Source: Herbiconiux sp.
Lineage (GTDB): Bacteria > Actinomycetota > Actinomycetes > Actinomycetales > Microbacteriaceae
Direction of reading: 5' to 3'
Assembly: GCF_004297105.1 (NCBI RefSeq)
Contig: NZ_SCVE01000012.1
Coordinates: 434,001-498,000 of the forward strand
Length of the DNA stretch: 64,000 nucleotides
The notes under the pieces were generated by a model. That model searched no databases. It saw nothing but the letters and a program-made list of their open reading frames with translations, and was not told the DNA's origin. The translations under genes were made by a program, and so were the position numbers. Positions 1-8,887 of the stretch are shown in pieces. Every line of letters starts with the position of its first letter. The first letter of the stretch is position 1.

Positions 1-2
1 TG

Positions 3-410
3 ATCGAACGCCCCGTCGTGATGGTCGGCGACGGGGTCAATGACGCACCCGTCCTCGCGGCCGCCGACGTGGGAATCGCCCTCGGCGCACGCGGGGCGAC
101 CGCCGCGAGCGACTCCGCCGATGTCGTGATCCTCGTCGACGATCTGTCCCGGGCCGCCTCCGCGGTGGCCATCGGGCAGGACAGCGTGCGGATCGCAGTG
201 CAGAGCATCTGGATCGGCATCGCGCTGAGCGGTGCGCTGATGGTGATCGCCGCTTTCGGGGTGATCCCGGCGGCGGTCGGCGCCGGCATCCAGGAGGTTG
301 TCGACCTCATCTGCATCCTGAACGCCCTCCGCGCGCTCCGCACGCCGTCCGTTCACACCGGATCGAGGACCAAGTACCCTGCCCCACCCGTCGTCGTGCG
401 GGCATCCTGA
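3..410 (+). CDS. Heavy-metal P1B-type ATPase, C-terminal end only
   Basis: The gene enters from outside the window, so only about 135 C-terminal residues are visible, read in the frame that opens at base 3. They start with the hinge motif GDGVNDAP of P-type ATPases, followed by ADVGIALG and the SADVVIL strand that close the phosphorylation domain. Two hydrophobic segments follow, the second containing the QEVVDLICILNALRAL signature of metal-exporting P1B pumps of the ZntA/CadA group. The phosphorylation DKTGT and the CPC-type metal site lie upstream and cannot be seen, so the transported metal is unknown. The universal stress protein gene starts 21 bases after the stop, probably in the same transcript. 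Confidence 0.9.
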   Translation: MERPVVMVGDGVNDAPVLAAADVGIALGARGATAASDSADVVILVDDLSRAASAVAIGQDSVRIAVQSIWIGIALSGALMVIAAFGVIPAAVGAGIQEVVDLICILNALRALRTPSVHTGSRTKYPAPPVVVRAS

Positions 411-430
411 AGTCGACAGAGGGAGCACTC

Positions 431-1300
431 ATGCGGGTGATCGTGGCGTACGACGGCAGCGCAGACGCCGAGGTGGCTTTGAGCTGGGCGGTTCAGCATG
501 CCGGTGAGAGCCAGAGCGACCTCACTCTTCTGTACGTCGATGACGGGATGACCGTTCTCCCCGACGAACCTCTCACCCGCGACGACCCCGAGACGGCCGC
601 CGCGACGCTGGAACGCCGCGCCTCACGGATTCGTGAGGCGGCCCCCGGCCTGCAGGTCACGTCGATCGTTCGGGAAGGAGACGTGCTCCACAGTCTTCTC
701 CGCGAATCCACCCCGGCGGTCCTCCTCGTTGTCGGCAGTGGGTCCGGCGGCGTCCTCCACGCTCCGGCACGCTGGTCACTCGGCGCTCGTCTGATCGCCC
801 ACGCGTCCGGGCCCGTCGCAATCGTCCCGTCCGTCGCCGGAGAGGGGCGGCACGGTGTCGTCGTCGGGATCGACGGGAGCGAGGAGAGCGGCGACCTGGC
901 GCGCTTCGCCGCGCAGCTCGCGCTCGAAGCAGCTCAACCGCTCCGGATCGTCCACGCCTGGTCGCCTCCCGTCATGTGGTTCAACCCCTGGCCGCTCGAC
1001 CCGGAGGTGCTGTCGGTGGTCGAGACGCCGCACCAGGAGTTCCTCGACGCGGTCGTCGATCGCGTCGGACATGACTTTCCCGGCATCACGGTCGAGGGCA
1101 CCGTGACCAGAGCCGATTCCGCCGTCGCTCTTCTCGAGGTCGACCCTCCGGCCATCCTGACCGTCATGGGACGCCGGTCGAAGTCCGTGCTCCAGAAAGC
1201 GCTCCTCGGATCGACCGGTCTCAGTGTCCTCCTGAACCTCAGCACACCCTGCCTCGTCGTTCCCGATGCGGCACTCATCTCACCGGGGAACGTCTCATGA
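431..1300 (+). CDS. Tandem universal stress protein
   Basis: A 289-residue protein with two UspA folds, about residues 1-140 and 143-282. The second half has a clean ATP-binding G-x2-G/S-x9-G-S pattern (GRRSKSVLQKALLGS). The first has a looser version ending LGA instead of LGS. Each half begins with the usual beta strand and an acidic residue (VIVAYDGS and VVVGIDGS). Tandem Usp proteins of this size bind ATP in mycobacteria and are linked to hypoxia and dormancy; that role is only inferred here. The purine-rich AGAGGGAG before the ATG supports the start. The stop overlaps the next start as ATGA, so the two are translationally coupled. Confidence 0.9.
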   Translation: MRVIVAYDGSADAEVALSWAVQHAGESQSDLTLLYVDDGMTVLPDEPLTRDDPETAAATLERRASRIREAAPGLQVTSIVREGDVLHSLLRESTPAVLLVVGSGSGGVLHAPARWSLGARLIAHASGPVAIVPSVAGEGRHGVVVGIDGSEESGDLARFAAQLALEAAQPLRIVHAWSPPVMWFNPWPLDPEVLSVVETPHQEFLDAVVDRVGHDFPGITVEGTVTRADSAVALLEVDPPAILTVMGRRSKSVLQKALLGSTGLSVLLNLSTPCLVVPDAALISPGNVS

Positions 1301-2505
1301 CGACGAAGAGGGCCCACCGAGGGCGCAGAGTCACACTGATCGTGGTCGGGTCCGTCGTCGGAGTGGCCGCGCTGGGCTTGGGCGCCATCCTCACCGTGGG
1401 CGGGATCTTCGTTCCCGCGCACTACCTCGATCCGTGGTCCGCGAGCTACGCCGACGAATTCACCGACCTCCGGATGAAGGTCGTCTCGCAGGCCGAACTC
1501 GCCCCGAGCGGCCACAACATGCAGCCGTGGACGATCACCCTCGATCCGGCCGAGGCCGACGTGCTCTACCTCTACACGGATGCGTCCCGGCTCACGCCCG
1601 CCGTGGATCCGCTCGCCCGACAGACCATGGTCTCGCAGGGAACGTTCCTGCAGTATCTGCGGGTCTCCGCCGCCCACCTGGGCTACAGAGCCGACTTCGA
1701 GCTCTTTCCCGAGGGCGACTACGACGAGACCGATCTCGCCACCGCCATGAACTCGCTGCCGGTGGCGAAGATCACACTCACGCCGGATGCGACCGCGAGC
1801 ACCCCGGACTACGCGTCACTCTTCCTCTCCGACACCAATCGCTCCCCCTACGCGGACACCCCGCTCAGCGCCGATCAGCAGAGCATCTTGACCGGGCTGG
1901 CGGCCGAGTCGGGTGCCGCGCTTCAGATCTTCACCGACCAGCGCGATCGGACGCGATTCGGGCAGCTCGGCGCCGAAGGCACCCTCATCGAGACGCAGTA
2001 CGCGGCGGCCACCGCGGAGAGTGACGCCGTCTTCTCCTCGACCGAGCAGGCCAAGAACGATGCGCGTTCCGGGTTCGCAGTCGAGGGGCAGGGAACGAGC
2101 GGGTTCATGAAGTACTTCCTGCAGGGACTCATCACCGTCGTCCCCTCGTTGAACGACGACGCCGCGGGAGCGAAGAACGCGATCGCGCTGACCGACGCCG
2201 CCGTGGCCGCCACGCCTGCCTACGGAGTGATCAGCACCACCGGGAACAGTCGTGCGGAGCAGGTCGAGGCGGGCATCCTCTACGCCGACATCTCGCTCCG
2301 TGCCCGATCCCTCGGCCTCGTGATGCAGCCGCTCAGCCAGGTCCTGCAGGAGTACCCCTCGATGGCCGCGCCCTATGCCGCCATCCACGAGGAGTACGCG
2401 CCCGGCGGGCAGACCATCCAGATGCTCGTGCGCATCGGCACGCCCACCACCGAGTACCCCACGTCGATGCGCCGCGACGCGAACACGCTCGTGCACACCC
2501 CCTGA
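1297..2505 (+). CDS. Acg-like nitroreductase-family protein, membrane anchored
   Basis: A 402-residue protein with a basic N-terminus and one membrane segment at about residues 13-36, followed by a nitroreductase-like fold. The motif APSGHNMQPW is the SxxNxQPW-type flavin-site signature of the Acg family (Rv2032-like putative NAD(P)H nitroreductases). Members usually have two half-domains and uncertain catalytic activity. The gene overlaps the universal stress gene by ATGA. P1B-ATPase, Usp and Acg are also associated in the dormancy regulon of mycobacteria, so a redox or hypoxia response is plausible, although I see no DosR-type box. The membrane anchor is unusual, since Acg itself is soluble. 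Confidence 0.8.
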   Translation: MTTKRAHRGRRVTLIVVGSVVGVAALGLGAILTVGGIFVPAHYLDPWSASYADEFTDLRMKVVSQAELAPSGHNMQPWTITLDPAEADVLYLYTDASRLTPAVDPLARQTMVSQGTFLQYLRVSAAHLGYRADFELFPEGDYDETDLATAMNSLPVAKITLTPDATASTPDYASLFLSDTNRSPYADTPLSADQQSILTGLAAESGAALQIFTDQRDRTRFGQLGAEGTLIETQYAAATAESDAVFSSTEQAKNDARSGFAVEGQGTSGFMKYFLQGLITVVPSLNDDAAGAKNAIALTDAAVAATPAYGVISTTGNSRAEQVEAGILYADISLRARSLGLVMQPLSQVLQEYPSMAAPYAAIHEEYAPGGQTIQMLVRIGTPTTEYPTSMRRDANTLVHTP

Positions 2506-2548
2506 GCAGCCGCCCCCGGCACTCGTCGTTCTCTGCGCAGTCGATCGA

Positions 2549-3832
2549 TCAGGCGAACAGAGCGTGCACGCCTGTCGCGATCGCGTAGATCCCGACGCCG
2601 GCGATCGCCCCCACCACCGTGCCGTTGATGCGGATGAACTGCAGATCGCGGCCCACCTGCAGCTCGATCTTCTCCGTGGTCTCGCGAGCATCCCACCGCT
2701 TCACGGTGTCGCTGATCACCGAGGCGAGATCGTGGCGGTACTTCTGAACCGCATAGCCGGCCGCATCGGCGATCCACGCGTCGATCTTCGCCGAGAGCGT
2801 GCGATCACTCGAGAGCCGCACACCGACATCGACAAGTGCGGATGCCGCGGCCGACCGCAACTCACTCGAGGGGTCGGCCAGCGACTCCGCGAGCGTCGTC
2901 TTCACCGCCTCCCAGAGCCGGCCGGCGAAGGAGCGAAGCCGAGGACTCCGCAGGAACTCCGCCTTGATCTCTTCGACCCGTTCCGCCATCGCGGAATCGT
3001 GCTGCAGCCGATCGGTGAGATCGACGAGGTAGCCGTCGATCGCCTGCCGCAGCGGATGCTCGGGGTCGTCGCGCACCGCGTGCAGCAGGCCGATCACCTC
3101 CCGATGGGCGCGCGAGTCGGCGAGGCCGCCGACGAACCCGGGAACCCAGCGAGGCAGACGGGTGGAGACGACCTCGCCGAGAGCATCCGGATGCTCGCTG
3201 AGCCACGTCTCCGCCGCATCGACGAGCGCGTCGACGATCGCGCGCTGCTGATCGGCGGCGACGAGTTCCGACCCGACCCGACCGATCGTGGGCGCCCACT
3301 CGCGGTCGAACAGGTATTCCCGGGCGAGCCTCTCGATCAGGCTCTCGACGTCGCGGTCGCTGAAGAAGCGCAGCACACCCTGCGCCATCACGGCTCCCTC
3401 GGCACTCACCCGCTCCGCATTCACCGGGTCGGCGAGCCAGGCGCCCAGCCGGTCGGCCACGCTGAAGGTGGCCAGCTTGCTGCGCACCACCTCGTCGGAG
3501 AGGAAGTTCTGCTCCACGAACTCGCCGAGACTCTCCCCGATCTCGTCTTTGCGGTTCGGGATAATCGCCGTGTGCGGAATGCGCAACCCGAGCGGATGCC
3601 GGAACAGCGCGGTCACCGCGAACCAGTCCGCGAGCGCACCCACCATCGCGCCCTCGGCCGCCGCCCGAACGTAACCCAGCCACGCGTAGCGATCCTCGAA
3701 CGCGAAGGCGATCGCGAAGACGATCGCCGCCAGCACCAGGAGGGCCGTCGCGAGCGTCTTCATGCGCCGGAGCGCAGCACGACGCTCGAGGTCGGCCTCA
3801 CTCAGTGAGGTACCGCTCGTAGTGGTGGTCAT
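2549..3832 (-). CDS. DUF445 family membrane protein (YjiN-like)
   Basis: A 427-residue protein with an N-terminal membrane segment (about residues 24-42), then the DUF445 signature EGAMVGALADWFAVTALFRH and the following HTAIIPNRKDEIGE. A long helical, charged central part and a hydrophobic C-terminal segment (GAIAGVGIYAIATGVHAL) complete the family pattern. The start was placed at the ATG preceded by GGGAGGAACACG, ten codons inside the longest open frame, because of this clear ribosome site. The biochemical role of DUF445 is not established. It is convergent with the nitroreductase gene, and its upstream side faces the end of the LysR gene. Confidence 0.87.
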   Translation of the reverse strand: MTTTTSGTSLSEADLERRAALRRMKTLATALLVLAAIVFAIAFAFEDRYAWLGYVRAAAEGAMVGALADWFAVTALFRHPLGLRIPHTAIIPNRKDEIGESLGEFVEQNFLSDEVVRSKLATFSVADRLGAWLADPVNAERVSAEGAVMAQGVLRFFSDRDVESLIERLAREYLFDREWAPTIGRVGSELVAADQQRAIVDALVDAAETWLSEHPDALGEVVSTRLPRWVPGFVGGLADSRAHREVIGLLHAVRDDPEHPLRQAIDGYLVDLTDRLQHDSAMAERVEEIKAEFLRSPRLRSFAGRLWEAVKTTLAESLADPSSELRSAAASALVDVGVRLSSDRTLSAKIDAWIADAAGYAVQKYRHDLASVISDTVKRWDARETTEKIELQVGRDLQFIRINGTVVGAIAGVGIYAIATGVHALFA

Positions 3833-3921
3833 CGTGTTCCTCCCGGACGCTGCACTGACCACCGTAGGTCGATGTGGCCCGATGGCCTACCGGTGCGCGC
3901 AGGGAACAGGCACGCCGATCG

Positions 3922-4818
3922 TCAGAGGGCGATGGGCCCATCCCTGTCGGACATGGCGGAACGAACCTCGTCGATGAGTGCGACCACCACCGGTCGCCGC
4001 TTCTGGCCGCGACGCGTTGTGAGCGACACGACCCAGGGCCCGATGGGTTCAGCCAGGGGCATGCGAACGCAGCCCTCACTCGACACCAGATCGGGCACCA
4101 CCGCGACACCCAGGCCCGCCGCGACGCAGGGACCCACGGCCGGCAATTCCGCCAACTCCGCGGCGATGTGGCGCACGATGCCCCGGTCGGCGAGCGCGTG
4201 CTCGACCATCACGCGATTGCCGAAGCCCGGCTGCAGATCGACCCAGTCGTCGTCGGCCAATTCGGCGAGGGAGACCGATCGAGCACCGGCAAGCGGATGA
4301 GCGGGTGGGAGGAGTGCCACGAACGGGTAGCTCGCCAGCGGCCAGCTCTCGAGCGCCGAGGTCGTGGGCAACGAGGTGAGAGCGAGATCGAGACGGCCGT
4401 GGGTGAGGTCGTCGGCGAGCCCGGTCGAACCCGTCGGCGACACGGTCAACTGAAGATCCACCCGCGGATGGTTGCGCCGGAACCGCCCGAGCACGCCGGG
4501 GAGATCGAGAAGCTGAAGCGCGGCGAATGTGCCGATACGCACCCGTCCGCGGAAGCCCGCGCCTGACTCCGGGGCCGCCTCCCGCATCACGGCCACCTCA
4601 TCGAGCACGCGCCGGGCCAGCGGCAGCAGCTCTTCGCCGGCGGGGAGCAGTCGCACCGCTTTCGTGCTGCGCTCGAACAGGGTGACACCGAGGTCGGCCT
4701 CCAGACTGCGCAGGCCCGCCGACACGGTGGACTGAGCCGCATAGAGCCGGGCGGCGGCGCGGGTGACGTTCAGTTCGTCGGCCACGGCGACGAAATACTC
4801 CAGCAGGCGGGTCTCCAT
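3922..4818 (-). CDS. LysR-family transcriptional regulator
   Basis: A 298-residue LysR regulator. The N-terminal winged helix reads LLEYFVAVADELNVTRAAAR, then LYAAQSTVSAGLRSLE and LGVTLFERSTKAVRLLPAGE, all canonical. Residues from about 90 onward form the periplasmic-binding-like sensor domain. It is divergent from the MFS transporter gene at 4874, the classical arrangement of a LysR protein controlling its neighbour. A start at 4830, four codons earlier, is also open, but that ATG lies inside the inverted repeat 4828-4850, so the internal ATG was preferred. No clear ribosome site precedes either. The inducer cannot be read from the sequence. Confidence 0.9.
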   Translation of the reverse strand: METRLLEYFVAVADELNVTRAAARLYAAQSTVSAGLRSLEADLGVTLFERSTKAVRLLPAGEELLPLARRVLDEVAVMREAAPESGAGFRGRVRIGTFAALQLLDLPGVLGRFRRNHPRVDLQLTVSPTGSTGLADDLTHGRLDLALTSLPTTSALESWPLASYPFVALLPPAHPLAGARSVSLAELADDDWVDLQPGFGNRVMVEHALADRGIVRHIAAELAELPAVGPCVAAGLGVAVVPDLVSSEGCVRMPLAEPIGPWVVSLTTRRGQKRRPVVVALIDEVRSAMSDRDGPIAL

Positions 4819-4827
4819 GATCCGGAT

Positions 4828-4850
4828 CATAGACGAAATCGATTACTATG
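4828..4850. promoter_or_regulatory. Inverted repeat between divergent LysR and MFS genes
   Basis: CATAG and CTATG face each other across 13 bases, giving the interrupted dyad expected of a LysR-type operator, in the short space between the two divergent starts. The local sequence is AT-rich compared with its surroundings, as expected for promoters. Binding by the adjacent LysR protein is inferred only. Confidence 0.45.
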
Positions 4851-4873
4851 TGCGATAAAACTCGTTGGACTCG

Positions 4874-6160
4874 ATGACTGTTGCGGCGCATGATCATGGC
4901 ATGAGCACGATGTCGATCCCCCTGCACACCCTCCCGGAGTCGAGCACCCCGCAACCTTCCTCGCACACCCGCCTCCGCCTGCCCCATCGTGCCGGCTTCT
5001 GGGTGACGGCCGTCGCGTTCCTGGTGATGATGGCGTTCAACACCGTGCCCACTCCCCTGTACGCGATCTACCAGCAGCGCGACGGCTTCCCCACCGTGAT
5101 GATCACGGTGATCTTCGCGGCCTACTCGATCGGCGTGATGCTCGCGCTCTACCTCGCGGGGCACGTGAGCGACCGGCTCGGCCGTCGCCGCATCATCCTG
5201 ACCTCGGTGCTCATCGAGGTGCTGGCGGCCGTGCTCTTCCTGGTCTGGCCCTCTGCGGTGGGCCTGATCACGGCGCGCTTCGTGGCCGGGCTCGGCATCG
5301 GCATCCTCACGGCCACCGCGACCGCCCACCTCGCCGACCTGCGGCGGATCAGCCATCCGGCCGCCACGGTGGGCTTCGCGGCGACCATCGCGGGCGTGGC
5401 CAACATGGGCGGGCTCGCCCTGGGGCCGCTGATCGGCGGGCTCTTCGCGGAGTGGGCGCCCCAGCCGCTCGTGGCACCGTATCTGGCGTTCCTCGCCGCA
5501 CTCGTCGCTGTCGGCTTCGCCTACGCCTTCGTTCCCGAGACGGTGACGCGTGGCCGTCACCACGGCCCCTACCGCCCGCAGCGCGTGCGGGTTCCCGCCG
5601 AAAGCCGCCGGGCGTACTGGGCGGCGGGCATCGGGGCCTTCGCGGCCTTCGCGGTCACCGGGCTGTTCGGCTCGGTGGCGCCCACCTTCCTCGCGCAGTT
5701 GCTGCACCAGACCGACCACCTCATCGCCGGGATCGTGTCGTTCTCGGTGTTCGGCGCGGCGGCGCTCGCGCAAGTCGTGTTCGCACGGCTGTCGACGCGC
5801 ACGCAGCTCCGACTCGGTGTCTTCGCGATGGTAGCGGGCCTCATCTCCCTCGGCCTCGCCGACCTCACCGCCTCGGCAGCCCTCTTCGTCGCCGGCGGGG
5901 TGGTGGCCGGAGCGGGCGTCGGTCTCGTCTTCCGCGGGGCGCTGGCCACCGCGGCCTCGCTCGGTACCGCCGCGAACCGCAGCGAGATCACGGCGGGCAT
6001 CTTCCTGCTCGCCTTTGCCGGCATGACCGTGCCACCGCTGCTCGTGGGTGCGGCTCTGCTTGCGCTGCCCCTGGTGCCCGCGTTCCTCGGGTTCGTCGTG
6101 CTGGTGCTGGCTCTCATCCTGTGGGCCGGTCCGGCGATGATCCGGGCGGTCTCGCGCTGA
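4874..6160 (+). CDS. MFS transporter (12 TM, drug-export type)
   Basis: A transporter of about 428 residues with roughly twelve hydrophobic segments. It carries the MFS motif A loop GHVSDRLGRRRIIL between TM2 and TM3, and a second-half start after a basic loop near residue 230. The early TPLYAIYQQ and GFGIGILTATATAHL-like segments resemble sugar- or drug-efflux MFS proteins. The first open codon is a TTG at 4865. ATG at 4874 or 4901 is more likely, and no strong ribosome site decides between them. It is divergent from the LysR gene and probably controlled by it. The substrate is unknown. Confidence 0.85.
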   Translation: MTVAAHDHGMSTMSIPLHTLPESSTPQPSSHTRLRLPHRAGFWVTAVAFLVMMAFNTVPTPLYAIYQQRDGFPTVMITVIFAAYSIGVMLALYLAGHVSDRLGRRRIILTSVLIEVLAAVLFLVWPSAVGLITARFVAGLGIGILTATATAHLADLRRISHPAATVGFAATIAGVANMGGLALGPLIGGLFAEWAPQPLVAPYLAFLAALVAVGFAYAFVPETVTRGRHHGPYRPQRVRVPAESRRAYWAAGIGAFAAFAVTGLFGSVAPTFLAQLLHQTDHLIAGIVSFSVFGAAALAQVVFARLSTRTQLRLGVFAMVAGLISLGLADLTASAALFVAGGVVAGAGVGLVFRGALATAASLGTAANRSEITAGIFLLAFAGMTVPPLLVGAALLALPLVPAFLGFVVLVLALILWAGPAMIRAVSR

Positions 6161-6269
6161 CCGATCGCGGGGCCCCTCTCCTCCGACGAGCCGGGTTGCG
6201 CCCGCCGCTCCGCTCAGAGCGAGGCGACAGGCCGCACATCCGCCGCAGCCACGCTTTCGCACGAATGGG

Positions 6270-6333
6270 TTGACCTCGATGCGGGTGTCCGCTTATCGTT
6301 TCTGTCGAAGCGCTTCGCGGAAGCGCTTCGACA
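6270..6333 (+). promoter_or_regulatory. Promoter and tandem LacI operator in front of the lacI-type gene
   Basis: A TTGACC -35 at 6270 and TATCGT -10 at 6294 are 18 bases apart. Two perfect GAAGCGCTTC palindromes follow at 6307-6316 and 6320-6329, flanked by TGTC and GACA, so the whole block is itself nearly symmetric. The operators cover the expected transcription start, which fits autorepression by the LacI protein encoded directly downstream. The same site recurs before the transporter operon at 7422-7444. Confidence 0.75.
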
Positions 6334-6361
6334 ACTGGCAAAGACGTCGGAGGAGGCGCGC

Positions 6362-7369
6362 ATGGCAACGATCAACGACGTCGCCCGCGCCGCGGGAGTG
6401 TCGATCTCGACCGTGTCCTACGCTCTCAGCGGCAAGCGCGCCATCGGTGCCGCGACCCGCGATCGCATCGACGCCGCCGTCGCCCAACTCGGCTACCGCC
6501 CCAACGCGGGCGCCCGGATGCTGGCCGGCAGCCGCACCAACCTGCTCGCCCTGAGCGCTCCCTTGCACGCCGACACCTACGCACCCGCGCACATGACGTT
6601 CGTGCTGGCCATCGCCGAGGCTGCGCGCGAGTTCGACTACGACACCGTGCTGCTGGTTCAGGACGAGGCGGTCAACGGGCTTCGGCGGATGGTCTCCTCC
6701 AAACTCGTCGACGGAATCGTGCTGCTCGACGTCGACCGCGACGACAACCGGGTGCCGCTCGTGCGCGAGCTCGACATCCCCGTGACCCTCGTCGGCATCC
6801 CGGCCGACACGGCCGGGCTCACCTGCGTCGACCTCGACTTCGAGGCGGCCGCGCGGCTGTCGGTCGAGAGGCTCGCCGCCCTGGGCCACCGGCAGATCGG
6901 CCTGATCGGACACCCGCTCGACCTCTACGCGCGCGGCTCGAACTTCCCCATCCGATTCCGCGACGCCTTCGTGGAGGCGGCAGCCGACAAGGGTGTCGCC
7001 CTGCACTTCGTGATGCCCGAGCAGGAGCCGGCCAGCGTGCGCGCCGCCGTGGAGGAGCTGCGGCAGAGCCTCCCCGAGATGACGGCCGTCGTTCTCAACG
7101 CCAACGAGCCCGTGCACACCATGCTCCTCGAGCTGCTCCGCAGCGACGGAGTGAGCATCCCGAACGATCTGTCGATCCTCTCGGCCTGCTCCAGCTTCCC
7201 CACCGACATGCTCGACCCCCCGCTCGACGTCATCCCGCTTCCCGCCCTCATCACGGGGCGCCGTGGGGTCGAGCTCACCATGCACCAGCTCGACGGGTTC
7301 TCCGAACCCGTGGTCGAGCTGGTGCCGCCCTCATACATCACGAGGGGCTCGACCTCCTCGGTCGCCTGA
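6362..7369 (+). CDS. LacI-family repressor of the glycoside operon
   Basis: A 335-residue LacI/GalR regulator. Residues 3-22 form the helix-turn-helix (TINDVARAAGVSISTVSYAL) and the hinge helix ends in NAGARMLAG. The remainder is the periplasmic-binding-like sugar-sensing domain. AGGAGG stands 6 bases before the ATG. Tandem GAAGCGCTTC operators precede both this gene and the substrate-binding protein gene 150 bases downstream, so it most likely represses itself and the importer/hydrolase operon until an oligosaccharide or its breakdown product binds. The inducer is inferred to be related to the substrate of the GH31 and GH1 enzymes. Confidence 0.93.
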   Translation: MATINDVARAAGVSISTVSYALSGKRAIGAATRDRIDAAVAQLGYRPNAGARMLAGSRTNLLALSAPLHADTYAPAHMTFVLAIAEAAREFDYDTVLLVQDEAVNGLRRMVSSKLVDGIVLLDVDRDDNRVPLVRELDIPVTLVGIPADTAGLTCVDLDFEAAARLSVERLAALGHRQIGLIGHPLDLYARGSNFPIRFRDAFVEAAADKGVALHFVMPEQEPASVRAAVEELRQSLPEMTAVVLNANEPVHTMLLELLRSDGVSIPNDLSILSACSSFPTDMLDPPLDVIPLPALITGRRGVELTMHQLDGFSEPVVELVPPSYITRGSTSSVA

Positions 7370-7420
7370 GTCCTCGCGATGTCCGGCTGACGCCGGCCCG
7401 TCCATCCATCCACCTCGTGC

Positions 7421-7446
7421 CGAAGCGCATTATCGAAGCGCTTCGA
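7421..7446 (+). promoter_or_regulatory. Second tandem LacI operator, before the ABC importer genes
   Basis: A perfect GAAGCGCTTC lies at 7435-7444. An imperfect copy, GAAGCGCATT, lies at 7422-7431, exactly 13 bases upstream. This is the same 13-base phasing as the pair before the regulator gene. CATTAT between the two could be a -10 element, but the -35 is weak. The match in sequence and spacing is strong evidence for coordinate control by the adjacent LacI protein. Confidence 0.72.
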
Positions 7447-7520
7447 CAGTTCGATCCCGCACCATCGCACCACCCGCCGTACCGCTCACGAGCATCCTGC
7501 TCACTACAAGGAGGTAGACA

Positions 7521-8819
7521 GTGAAACGACGCACTCGCGTATTCGCCGGAATCGCGGCCCTCGCCGCCGCGACCACCGTGCTGGCCGGCTGCTCCGGCAG
7601 CTCCACCGACTCGGCTGAGGGCAAGACCCTCACCCTGTGGCACTACGAGTCGACCGACAGTGCCATGGGCAAGGCCTGGGACGAGGCGATCAAGATCTTC
7701 GAAGAGGAGACCGGCGCCACGGTCAAGTTCGAGGAGAAGGGCTTCGAGCAGATCCGCTCGACGGCCAGCCAGGTCCTCAACTCCAACGAGGCGCCCGACA
7801 TCCTCGAATACGCCAAGGGCAACGGCACCGCGGGCCTCCTGGCCAGCCAGGGTCTGCTGACCGACATGACGGATGCGGTCGAGCAGTACGGCTGGGACGA
7901 CAAGCTCGCTCCCGCCCTGCAGACCACCGCCCGCTACAACGACGAGGGCATCATGGGCTCCGGCCCGTGGTACGGCGTGCCGAACTACGGCGAGTTCGTC
8001 ACCGTCTACTACAACAAGGACGCGTTCGCCGCGCAGGGCATCGAGCCCCCCACCACCTACGCCGAATTCGAGGCCGACCTGAAGAAGTTCAAGGACGCCG
8101 GAACCACGCCGCTGGCCGAGTCCGCGCAGGAGTATCCGCTGGGCCAGTTGTGGTACCAGCTCGCCCTGAGCAAGGCCGACCGCGACTGGGTCAACGACTA
8201 CCAGCTCTACTCCAACCCCGTCGACTGGCAGGGCGAGCCGCTCACGTACGCCACCGACACCATCAAGGACTACGTCGACAAGGGCTACATCTCACAGGAC
8301 GCGTCGGGCCTCAAGGCCGAAGACGCCGGAGTGTCGTTCATCAACGGCGACTCGCCGATGTTCGTCTCGGGCAGCTGGTGGTACGGCCGGTTCACCCAGG
8401 AGATCACGGGCTTCGACTGGGGCATCTTCGAGTTCCCGGAGTCGGAGCTCAGCCTCGGTTCGGCGGGCAACATGTGGGTTGTCCCGTCCAGCGCCAAGAA
8501 CCCCGACCTGGCCTACAAGTTCATCGACATCACGATGCGCCCCGAGATCCAGGCGATCCTCGGCAACAACGGCGGTGTGCCGGTGGCCGCGAACATCGCC
8601 GACATCACCGATGAGAAGAGCAAAGAACTGATCGACCAGTTCAACACGATCAACGAGCGCGACGGACTGGCCTTCTACCCCGACTGGCCGACCCCCACGT
8701 TCTACGACGAGCTGAACGGCGAGCTGCAGAACCTCATCAACGGCTCGGAGGACCCGACCACGGTGCTCAGCACCCTGGGCGGAGACTACGACTCGTACGT
8801 CGACGACTTCCGCAAGTAG
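7521..8819 (+). CDS. ABC sugar transporter, substrate-binding lipoprotein
   Basis: A 432-residue extracellular solute-binding protein of the carbohydrate family 1 type. It starts at a GTG after an excellent AAGGAGG site. Residues 1-23 are a lipoprotein signal ending in the lipobox LAGC, with Cys24 as the lipidated residue. The mature protein begins with a Ser/Thr-rich linker and a TLWHYESTD strand typical of maltose- and oligosaccharide-binding proteins, and is rich in aromatic residues suited to sugar stacking. It is first in a transporter operon followed by two permeases. No ATPase gene is present; such importers commonly share an MsiK-type ATPase encoded elsewhere. The ligand is probably a xyloglucan-derived oligosaccharide, judging from the downstream enzymes. 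Confidence 0.92.
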   Translation: MKRRTRVFAGIAALAAATTVLAGCSGSSTDSAEGKTLTLWHYESTDSAMGKAWDEAIKIFEEETGATVKFEEKGFEQIRSTASQVLNSNEAPDILEYAKGNGTAGLLASQGLLTDMTDAVEQYGWDDKLAPALQTTARYNDEGIMGSGPWYGVPNYGEFVTVYYNKDAFAAQGIEPPTTYAEFEADLKKFKDAGTTPLAESAQEYPLGQLWYQLALSKADRDWVNDYQLYSNPVDWQGEPLTYATDTIKDYVDKGYISQDASGLKAEDAGVSFINGDSPMFVSGSWWYGRFTQEITGFDWGIFEFPESELSLGSAGNMWVVPSSAKNPDLAYKFIDITMRPEIQAILGNNGGVPVAANIADITDEKSKELIDQFNTINERDGLAFYPDWPTPTFYDELNGELQNLINGSEDPTTVLSTLGGDYDSYVDDFRK

Positions 8820-8851
8820 CCGGCACCCGAACGAGCACGCCCGCCCCCACA

Positions 8852-8869
8852 GGCCTGCACCAGCAGGCC
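8852..8869 (+). promoter_or_regulatory. Stem-loop between binding protein and first permease
   Basis: GGCCTGC and GCAGGCC form a perfect 7-bp stem with a four-base loop 33 bases after the binding-protein stop. No T-run follows, so it looks like an RNA-stabilising or partially attenuating hairpin rather than a full terminator. Such structures are known after malE-type genes, where they keep the binding protein in excess over the permeases. Confidence 0.5.
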
Positions 8870-8887
8870 CAGACAAGAAGGCCCCTC

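Noticed and set aside
2375..3808. Plus-strand open frame of 477 codons opposite DUF445
   Set aside because: The minus strand carries the DUF445 signature and a good ribosome site; the plus frame is a shadow.
4598..6262. Minus-strand open frame of 554 codons across the MFS gene
   Set aside because: Low-complexity Arg/Glu/Gly-rich shadow; the plus-strand frame has transporter motifs.
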